22,656 nucleotides of DNA from an uncultured Porphyromonas sp. (GTDB taxonomy: Bacteria; Bacteroidota; Bacteroidia; Bacteroidales; Porphyromonadaceae): NCBI GenBank assembly GCA_900539765.1, contig UQDF01000037.1, positions 1 through 22,656 on the forward strand, written 5' to 3'. Positions within the stretch are counted from its first letter, which is position 1, and every line of letters begins with the position of its first letter. The notes under the pieces are model-generated. The model was not told where the DNA came from and ran no database searches. It saw nothing but the letters and a program-made list of their open reading frames with translations. Made by a program: the position numbers and the translations under genes. This document shows positions 1 to 7,500 of the stretch, one piece after another.

Positions 1-433
1 ATGAAGTTTTTTTCCTACATTTGTAAGTGTGTTGCACTTGACACTGGAATGTGCGTTGTCGTGTGATAAATGCTGAGATGGAATGTGTCTATAACATAGA
101 CTAGATTCCTACTTAGTAATCTATTGCCCCCCCCCTCCCTCTCCGCATGTGATATATTGGATCGCAGGTTTTCTTGTAGAGATACGTCTACTAGGAAAGT
201 GGTTCTCCATATATGAGTGTGGTGGTAGCTGGCATCCTCCCAGAGAGGAGCCTCTACGTGTACCTCTGGGTATAGAGTAGGAGTAGTTGAATAAAACTAA
301 GACAGAGCTATGTGGCTGGCAATGTCTGGATTCCCAACCTTTGTGAAGTGTGAGGAGTCTAAGACTAAAGTCGTACAAACTGAGATATCTTTAAAGAACA
401 CAATAGTTTATATTCACCAAAACAATAACTACT
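1..433. other. Non-coding leader region upstream of the fimbrial operon
   Basis: I recognise no gene here. What can be seen: a C9 tract at 127-135; a hairpin GTCTAT-AAC-ATAGAC at 87-101; a hairpin GTAGA-GATACG-TCTAC at 176-191; and a longer one at 239-270 in which CCCAGAGAGG faces CCTCTGGG with a bulge. A weak Bacteroidota-like -7 element, TATCTTTA (386-393, last base off consensus), lies about 40 bp before the mfa1 ATG with no clear -33 partner. The fimbrial promoter is probably in this stretch, but I cannot place it firmly. Confidence 0.5.
127..135. repeat. Homopolymer C9 tract upstream of mfa1
   Basis: Nine consecutive C residues followed by a C/T-rich stretch, about 300 bp before the mfa1 start codon. 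Tracts of this kind can change length by slipped-strand mispairing. No ORF runs through it, so any effect would be on promoter spacing or leader structure, not on a reading frame. Confidence 0.8.
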
Positions 434-2017
434 ATGAACAAGACAGTAAGAACACTGCTAGGCCTTCTAGCCGTTGGCCTAGTCGCTCTGACCTCCTGCA
501 AGCAGGATCGTACAGAGCCGCTGAAGAATGAGGGATCGACCTACGTCAGCGTAGCGATCAATCTACAGTCTAGCCTGCGTGCTGGAGACAGCAGTGATGA
601 CAAGGAGTTTGGCTACAAGGGTACTTGGAACGGCAAGGACGCTATCGAGAAGGTAGACGTCTATGTCGTTGGCGACGGCGAGGTCTCCTATGGTCAGTTC
701 TCGCTCAACGACTTTAAGATCGGCAAGGCTACTGATGACACCAACATCACCATCAAGCCCAATAAGGCTATCCTTACCACCCCAGGTGCTAAGAAGATCT
801 ACGCTCTCATCAACGCTCCTGAGGAGATAACCAAGACTCTTGAGAAGTCTATGCCAGCTCACTTCAACGAGGCTTATGCCAAGGCTGTTGAGGGTATGAA
901 GACTGCTCAGGTAGCTCGTGCAAATGCCGAGAAGGAGGATGTCATTATGATGTCTAACTCTGCTGAGTGTGATGTCACGATCGAGGATGGTGTCACCAAG
1001 GAGGAGGCTATCGCAGGAACGAAGAACTGCGCAAAGGTTAACGTACAGCGTGTCGTAGCTCGTGTGATCCTAACGACAACAAAGGATACGTATGACATCA
1101 AGCTCCAAGATGGTACTGTACTAGGTACAATCAGCAACATCACCTACGCAGTAGCTCAGGGCGAGAAGACTTTCTACATTAGCCAGAAGAGGAATGAGGC
1201 AGGTAGCATCATCACTCCAGGATATAACTTCCTACCAGCTGTTGATCCTGCAGATAAGAGCAAGCTAACCAACTATCCTGAACAGGATAAGACTTACGAC
1301 TATAGCGATCTACATAGTACTGTCACGACTCCTCGTCCAGCTCTTGTAGCTGCAAGTCTTTCTGATGCTCTAGAGATCGGTAAGAAGAGCCTCGAGAGCA
1401 GTGCTTTCATCTTTGAGGCTAGCCACCCATTTGGGGAAGCTGGTCAGACAGTTAAGACTTACACGGGAGGCTTCCGTCGTGGTAATACGCCTTACGTACT
1501 CGTTCGTACGAAGTTTGCGCCTAATCTAGATCTATTCTACAACGACTACCAGAAAAGGCTGTTCCAAAAGGAAGGTCATGATGGCACTTTCTACAGAGGC
1601 GAGGATGGTCTCTTCTACGTTAATGTAAGATATACTACAGATAGACCGAGTAAACGTGATTACGAAAAAGTCCCCAGCCAAAAGTACACCAAGTTTGAGG
1701 GTGGTAAGGTACTCTACCATGTCTTTGTCAACCCTGATGATGTCGCTCTGACGCTAGATGCTCCTGCATATCGCAACAACATCTACCATATCAGTGTCAC
1801 AGGCTTTAAGTCTCTAGGGCTCAACTGGAACCCGCTCTATCCAGAGGATCCAGATACTGAAGATCCTAAAAACCCAGATCCAAAGCCAAAGGATGATCCC
1901 AACACGCCTCCTTACGTACCAGGTGACAAGGATACTCCTGAGGAGACTTACCTAGCTGTAGAGGTCAATGTCGTGCCTTGGAATGTACACTCCTATGGTA
2001 TCGAACTAGGTCTCTAA
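434..2017 (+). CDS. mfa1: Mfa1-type major fimbrial shaft subunit (fimbrillin lipoprotein precursor)
   Basis: 527-residue structural subunit of short (Mfa) fimbriae. Residues 1-22 are a lipoprotein signal peptide ending in lipobox LTSC, with Cys22 the lipidated residue. From memory of P. gingivalis Mfa1 (563 residues), matching blocks run through the protein: GTWNGKDAIEKV (about 64-75), the AVAQGEKTFYISQKR block, RGNTPYVLVRTKF, and near the C terminus LNWNPLYPEDPD, then a Pro/Asp-rich linker and VEVNVVPWNVHSYGIEL. An Arg49-Ala50-Gly-Asp sequence sits at the position where P. gingivalis Mfa1 is cut to release the polymerisation-competent subunit. In this family the precursor is exported by Sec, lipidated, moved to the outer membrane, trimmed, and polymerised by strand exchange. 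It is the first gene of an apparent operon with mfa2 downstream. Family and role are well supported; the symbol rests on a remembered comparison. Confidence 0.92.
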   Translation: MNKTVRTLLGLLAVGLVALTSCKQDRTEPLKNEGSTYVSVAINLQSSLRAGDSSDDKEFGYKGTWNGKDAIEKVDVYVVGDGEVSYGQFSLNDFKIGKATDDTNITIKPNKAILTTPGAKKIYALINAPEEITKTLEKSMPAHFNEAYAKAVEGMKTAQVARANAEKEDVIMMSNSAECDVTIEDGVTKEEAIAGTKNCAKVNVQRVVARVILTTTKDTYDIKLQDGTVLGTISNITYAVAQGEKTFYISQKRNEAGSIITPGYNFLPAVDPADKSKLTNYPEQDKTYDYSDLHSTVTTPRPALVAASLSDALEIGKKSLESSAFIFEASHPFGEAGQTVKTYTGGFRRGNTPYVLVRTKFAPNLDLFYNDYQKRLFQKEGHDGTFYRGEDGLFYVNVRYTTDRPSKRDYEKVPSQKYTKFEGGKVLYHVFVNPDDVALTLDAPAYRNNIYHISVTGFKSLGLNWNPLYPEDPDTEDPKNPDPKPKDDPNTPPYVPGDKDTPEETYLAVEVNVVPWNVHSYGIELGL

Positions 2018-2034
2018 TCAGAAGACCCTATCTG

Positions 2035-2070
2035 CAAGTATGGGCGCACGAGTGTGTGCGTCCATACTTG
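2035..2070. repeat. Strong hairpin after the mfa1 stop
   Basis: Arms CAAGTATGGGCGCAC (2035-2049) and GTGCGTCCATACTTG (2056-2070) pair over 15 bp with one G/T mismatch around a 6-base loop. It begins 18 bases after the mfa1 stop codon. There is no T-tract, so it does not look like a classic terminator; an mRNA 3'-end stabiliser or partial attenuator is plausible. The GGCGCAC/GTGCGTCC core links it to the intergenic repeat family that follows. Confidence 0.8.
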
Positions 2071-2073
2071 ACA

Positions 2074-2200
2074 GACGAGTAACCCTTTGTAGGGACGCAC
2101 GATCTGTGCGTCCGTTGTATCAAAGCGAGACGAGTAACCCTTTTGTAGGGACGCCCTTCTGCTAGACGCTTCCGAGCGCCCCTACAAATCGTTACACGTC
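2074..2200. repeat. Composite intergenic repeat between mfa1 and mfa2
   Basis: Holds two direct copies of GACGAGTAACCCTTTGTA (2074-2091, and 2129-2147 with one extra T). The first is followed by a perfect palindrome of GGACGCAC and GTGCGTCC around GATCT (2093-2113). The second opens a degenerate inverted unit running from GTAGGGACGC (2145) to GCGCCCCTAC (about 2184). The tail CTACAAATCGTTACACGTC recurs near 10075-10088 with one change. The same modules reappear at 9613-10088 beyond the fimbrial operon. Confidence 0.8.
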
Positions 2201-2207
2201 CCCCCCC
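2200..2207. repeat. Homopolymer C8 tract between mfa1 and mfa2
   Basis: Eight consecutive C residues at the end of the repeat block, about 88 bp before the mfa2 start codon. It is intergenic and could change length by slippage. No promoter consensus is evident next to it. Confidence 0.7.
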
Positions 2208-2294
2208 ATTTTCCTTAGCCTTACGATCTACTCCTTTTGTAGACACTTTGGATCTTTCTCTAACCGACACTTCTGATCTCTCAATTATTGCCCT

Positions 2295-3254
2295 ATGAAG
2301 CGACACATTATATACTCTATAACTCTGTTATCCCTCCTGCTCTTATCACTTGTCAGCTGTGATAAGGTTGTGTACGACCGAGGTGATTGCCCCACGATAC
2401 TAGTCTTCACACCCTATATGCAGACTCCCTGTATGTCTGACAGTGCTTACATAGGCAAGGCTGGCTATATGGATATTGTCATCAGTGTGCCTTCGTCAGG
2501 AGAGATCATTGCTTACAAGCATCTAGAGCCTGCCGACTTGACTGCAGCTACCGCCATAGAGATCCCCGTACCGAACGAGTGCGGTGAGACCTATCGCTAC
2601 ACCATCTGGGTGGGAGATACCCCACAGGAATATACCATGAGTGAACTAGATCCTGCTGCGGGTAATAAGCACCCCGACTGCCGACTAGCACTCCGCCTCA
2701 CAGACCAAGATCGGCACATGGGGGTACTCCCCGAGCCACTCTACTTCTCCACAGCTACTATAGAATGTCCTGTGGCACCAGAAGGAACGAGCATCAGAGT
2801 CCCCGTAGCGCCAAATCTAACGCGTTACAGCAACGACTTTGACATACACATCACCGAGCTACCGAGCCGGGTCATCTATCCGATCCATATAGAGATCGAG
2901 GATAACAATGCTGCTTACGACTTCTTGGGGCAGCTCACCAATCCCGCCAAGCATGTCATCTACGAGGGATCACTACCGAACGAGGGTACGACACGTAGCA
3001 CGCGTCTCAGCACGCTGCGACTCGATGATCCTAAGACACGCCCTCAGCTGAACCTCGTACGGTCTGATACGGGTGCCAAAATCTTTACATACGATCTCAA
3101 GGAGCTACTGGCCAAGAAGCCAGACTACAAGCCTGCGTGTCAGTTTGAGTACGATATTGAGATACGTCTTAAGAGTCTTCCCGACAATACCCATTACGCC
3201 ATCGAGATTATTGTCGATGGATGGAAGGTACACTCCTACGAGATCGTTCTCTAA
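2295..3254 (+). CDS. mfa2: Mfa2-type fimbrial anchor lipoprotein
   Basis: 319 residues, close to the size I recall for P. gingivalis Mfa2. The signal peptide ends in SLVSC, with Cys22 the lipidated residue. It is followed by the pattern typical of Mfa2/FimB anchor proteins, C-D-x-V-x-x-D-R-G-D-C-P (about 22-33). The C terminus, IIVDGWKVHSYEIVL, resembles the end of Mfa1, as expected for the two-domain fimbrillin fold. Family knowledge: the anchor caps the shaft base in the outer membrane and limits fibre length, because it keeps its strand and cannot be trimmed as shaft subunits are. It sits 277 bp after mfa1, an unusually wide gap filled with repeats, and 69 bp before the next fimbrillin. 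The role is well supported. Confidence 0.88.
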   Translation: MKRHIIYSITLLSLLLLSLVSCDKVVYDRGDCPTILVFTPYMQTPCMSDSAYIGKAGYMDIVISVPSSGEIIAYKHLEPADLTAATAIEIPVPNECGETYRYTIWVGDTPQEYTMSELDPAAGNKHPDCRLALRLTDQDRHMGVLPEPLYFSTATIECPVAPEGTSIRVPVAPNLTRYSNDFDIHITELPSRVIYPIHIEIEDNNAAYDFLGQLTNPAKHVIYEGSLPNEGTTRSTRLSTLRLDDPKTRPQLNLVRSDTGAKIFTYDLKELLAKKPDYKPACQFEYDIEIRLKSLPDNTHYAIEIIVDGWKVHSYEIVL

Positions 3255-3323
3255 GGGGTAAACAGCAAAGGTCCTCTCCACAAGGTTTTCTTCGTTCATC
3301 GCTACACTTATAACACAACAGTC

Positions 3324-4538
3324 ATGAAGGTAAAACAGATAATACCCTGTCTACTTCTCTTCTTATGCTTGACGGCATCTTGTAGGGTAGACTGCACAGA
3401 GCTTGACACAGAGACCTATGTCTCCGTTCAGTTTGGAATACTCCAAGGCCTATCCTCCGATCGACCCGTTGCTAAAGATCAGAGAGCTCCAGGCACAGAT
3501 GTAGATAACAAGCTTGAAGAGCTTCGGGTGATCATCTTCCCAGCTGGTGAAAATAGGTCTGTTGTCAACTATCTAGCGACAGCGCAAGAGCTTACGAATC
3601 GTAGAGCGACCTTCCTCTTTGACAAGATGGCTCGCTATGATTTTTACTTCATCGCAAACGAGTCTGCCTCTAATCAGAAGAGTGGAGTTCTAGCTTTTCT
3701 AAGTGGCGAGCAAGTCAACCGTGCAGACCTAGAGTCTATGACAGGTGTGCAGATGGTGAATGTAGCCTCTGAAGTACAAAATAGTGGTCTCGGATCTGCT
3801 ATTATGATGACGGCTCTCTATAAGAATGTCTCTGTGTCCACCTCGGTACGAGGATCAGGCACTCAGTCTGATCCTTATGTTGTAGACTTCACAGCTTTCA
3901 ACAAGATACAGCGACCTAAATACACCGCGCCTGATAGGAGCAAAGCGGAGCTGATGCGCTCTCTAGCCAAGGTCGAGCTAACGCTCAAGGGGATTGTAGC
4001 CATCCGCACTAAGCCTGGATCCACAGCCACTACTCCTCAGTACGACTACTCGTGGACGCTACCTTATGGCTACAAGGACAATTCGAAACTGCAGATTGAG
4101 ATCCTCAATATGCCAAAGAGCTACACCCTCTTCCCGAGCAGTAAGCTGACGGATATAGCAACTGTGGGTACCTTACCTCCTTATCAGTTTAGCTTCAAGA
4201 GCAAGCCTGATCCAAAGTATGTCATCTTACCTGACATCTCAGAGCCCTCTATCGGAGGAATCTATATGGGAGACTATGTTATCACCATTTACTTGCCTGA
4301 GTACCTTGCAGCGAAGTCTCTTGCCGAGAACGCGCAGCCTGCCATCAAAATAACCTACTACGAGGCTGGAGTTGATACTCCTAAGAGTAGGACCTACCCC
4401 TTTAAGAATGAGTCTGCATCAGCTCAAACTACCGACTATGAGACCATACTAGAGGATCTTCCCGAGCGTGCCGACTGGAATGTCTACCGCAACCGACTCT
4501 ATCAGATCAACGCCAACATCTTAGGCAAAGAGCTCTAG
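3324..4538 (+). CDS. Accessory (tip-type) fimbrillin lipoprotein, Mfa3/Mfa4-like
   Basis: 404 residues. The signal peptide ends in lipobox LTASC, with Cys20 lipidated and a second Cys at 24. Family-like features: an N-terminal strand TYVSVQFGI; LEELRVIIFPAGE (about 66-78), the usual first-domain strand of FimA/Mfa proteins; SLAKVELTLKG (about 215-225), the common domain-linking strand; and a C-terminal VYRNRLYQINANILG, which matches the closing strand pattern of fimbrillins. It stands where P. gingivalis carries the accessory genes mfa3-mfa4, between the anchor gene and a large surface protein. I cannot say which of these it is orthologous to, so no symbol is given. Likely role: a minor subunit joining the shaft to the tip, or the tip itself. 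The next gene begins 56 bp downstream, consistent with co-transcription. Confidence 0.78.
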   Translation: MKVKQIIPCLLLFLCLTASCRVDCTELDTETYVSVQFGILQGLSSDRPVAKDQRAPGTDVDNKLEELRVIIFPAGENRSVVNYLATAQELTNRRATFLFDKMARYDFYFIANESASNQKSGVLAFLSGEQVNRADLESMTGVQMVNVASEVQNSGLGSAIMMTALYKNVSVSTSVRGSGTQSDPYVVDFTAFNKIQRPKYTAPDRSKAELMRSLAKVELTLKGIVAIRTKPGSTATTPQYDYSWTLPYGYKDNSKLQIEILNMPKSYTLFPSSKLTDIATVGTLPPYQFSFKSKPDPKYVILPDISEPSIGGIYMGDYVITIYLPEYLAAKSLAENAQPAIKITYYEAGVDTPKSRTYPFKNESASAQTTDYETILEDLPERADWNVYRNRLYQINANILGKEL

Positions 4539-4594
4539 ACAAAGAGTCCTAATCTCTCGTTAGATCACGTAAACCCTTCATTTACTTCTCAGCT

Positions 4595-7500
4595 ATGAAA
4601 ACAATAATACCTCATACTATCGGCACTCTTAGAGGTCGTAGCCTGCTCTTTATGGGGCTCTTCTTCCTTTGGAGTGTGACTTCCATATACGCACAGTTGG
4701 CCTCGGACTTTGACGTTAAGGTGACTCCGACTCCGTCTACCTGCTTGCAAAATGGTCAGGTCAAGATAACGGTAACCAAAAAAACTGGTACGGCTACTTA
4801 TGCCTACACAGCTAACTATAATCTCCTTAACTCTAAGGGCAATTCGGTTACGTCTACTCTAGGCTATGTTACAGACAATGTTATCTCCAACCTCTATCCA
4901 GGTACCTATACGGCTCTCGTACGAATTGAGGTTCAGGAGACAGGTGACAAGATAGATTTGCCAGCCAAAACGGTGACTGTCACCTCCACTTACAAGAATC
5001 CAACCGTAAAGGTTCGTGAGGTGCGTAAGTCGCTCAACAACTATCGCCCCAATGGAAGTAGTGCGCCCGTCCCTACTGGTATCCTCTCCGTCACGGTGCT
5101 GGATGGCAATGGCCCCTATACGCTCACGATCGAAAGTGCTCCGACAGCTTATAAGGGAAAAAAGGAGTTCTCCTTGGAGAAAGGTAAGGAGCTCTTTCTC
5201 TATGAGGTACCCGCAGGCCAGTATCGTCTCAAGGTTACTGACGCTTGTGGAGACGCTCCTGTTCAGACGATTGAGATGACGAATGTCCGTAGAGACATCC
5301 TAAACGCCAACATAAGTTCTTCTAATATGCCATTTAGGGGATATTTGAAGATGACATCCGATATGCGTCTGAAACAGTGCGGTTGGTTGAGACTTGACTA
5401 TTACAGAACAGAATCTAGTATGGTTGAGCCTGACTTGAAGCCTTATTTGGACGATATCGACACCTTGGCACGCTACTATGAATATGCTTGGCAGACTAAG
5501 TCTGATTGGGACGCTAATAAGCCGAGAGTGTATCACGAGTTCTTTAAGACAGCTCCCTTTGGTTCAACCAACTACGGCTCTGACAAAGGTGGTATTTACT
5601 ATAAGCTTCCCGATGGAGTAACCTATAAGATGATGGGACAACAATCTAGGTTATACCATCCTCTAGCATTCATTCGTGTTAAGGGTTCTTCAGAGGAGCT
5701 GCCTAGTGGTTATTCTGCAACTAATTATAGATGGTATGAGGTTGACGTTGATTACGAAAGAGTTTCGGGTGCTTGTGATCCTACCTATATGCTTAAGGTA
5801 AGACCTCGTTCGGATCATGATAGACTCTCATGTCTCCCCATCACCGTTCGTGTAGTCTCTAAGACAAATCCTAATGATAAGCAAGAGCTTACGTTGACCG
5901 AGGATACTTATTCCTATACCAATTTCCCTAACCCTCTGAAGCTCAACCAGAGCTACACCCTGACTACTATCGCTGGCAATGGACAGACCGAAACTGAGAC
6001 CTTAGAAGCCATAACATGGAAGTATGATCTTTACAACGGTAATTTTAGTGACGATCATTGTATGGGTATAAGAAAGTATGTACCCTGGATAAGGAGATTG
6101 CCCTCTAGTACGTCGTTTGCTGGATATAAAATACGATTCGTGTCAGCGCCAGCAGAATTTACTCCAGAAGAAGGAGCCTTAGCCGTCGGGGAGGAGTACA
6201 CAATACCTGAAAATATGAAGGGTACTAATGTTTATCCATTCTCACCCAAAGCGAAGATAAATAGTGGTATCTATTACTATATACCTGTAGGTGAATATCT
6301 TTTTGAGCTTACGGATCCTTGTGGTGCTAAGCATAATCTTAAATTGACTATAAAAAATAAAGTACCACGCTATGCTGGAGATATAAGTCGCTTAAAACCT
6401 CGCACTGCCAAAGAGGAGTGCGGTCGTGTACGCATTTATCCATTTGCTGGAGGATCGGAGGGCATACTTACTCGCGATGGAGTTTCTACGCAACCTTACT
6501 TTAGGATAACAAAGCTCCCAAAAGGCGTTTCAAATAGTGATATTAGATCCAACATTTCAGATGATTATTCTGAGTGGTATAACTACAAGATATTTACCTC
6601 TTCCTACAAAGAAATAGCTGATCCAAAGTCAATCTATATAGACTTCCCTACTACGGATGGAAGTGTAGAGCTTACATTGTACTATGGAAGAGGTTCTTAT
6701 GACTCAGCGCCCTGTCTACCAACGACACAGCTGTCGCTAGAAAATCCTCCTCTGACGTATGATCGAGACTCTTATATCGGTTATAGCTGTCCGTCTGGCA
6801 CTTCAGGCTTGTTGCATATTGTCCCAGTAAATTGCGTAGGAGATGCGACCATCGAGATCTACGATACTCAGACCAAAGAGCTGAAGTATCGCTATACTAA
6901 GGTGGATAAGACTGCGGGAATCTCCCAAGAGCTCACGGGTACTGCCGAGAATCCAGTCCCATCTAATTATCTCGTTAAGATTAAAGATGAGCTGTGTGAG
7001 AACACCTCAGAAGAGGTTATTGCCGTATACTCTCTAGCATCGCCATCAGCCATACGCTCTAAAGAGCAGCAGCGTAAGTTCTGCGTTGGTGAGCCGATAG
7101 AGCTAGAGGTCATCAACCTAGGTGATAAGATTTACACGTGGACCTTACCTAATGGTGAGAAGAGGTCTGGTCGTAAGCTCGTTATAGATCAGGCTGAACT
7201 AAAGCATTCTGGTAAGTATACAGTCACGGTATCAACGATCAAGTGTGATGGTCTTGATACTAAAATAGACATTCCCACCGAGATCTCTGTCTCTCCTCGC
7301 GAGTTGTGGTGGAGAGAGGATGCTGAGGATCAGAACTGGAACAATCTTAACAACTGGTCTCAAGCTGATGGTAAGCTTATTAAGGCCGTGCCAGCTCCCT
7401 GTACTGTCGTTCATATTCCAGCAAAAGTAGCCAATGGCTATCCTGATCTATCGGCGCAGAGCACGAATAGGGATATCTTTGGTGATCCAGTATGTAGTGA

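Noticed and set aside
1..66. A 21-codon ORF starting at the first base of the window
   Set aside because: It has no recognisable product and begins exactly at the window edge; it could also be the tail of an upstream frame. Nothing supports a gene.
310..531. 73-codon plus-strand ORF overlapping the mfa1 start
   Set aside because: It runs out of frame into the signal-peptide region of mfa1, and has no family resemblance or promoter of its own.
2028..2306. 92-codon minus-strand ORF across the mfa1-mfa2 gap
   Set aside because: It is made of the inverted repeats and has Arg-rich, low-complexity protein sequence; better explained as repeat DNA.
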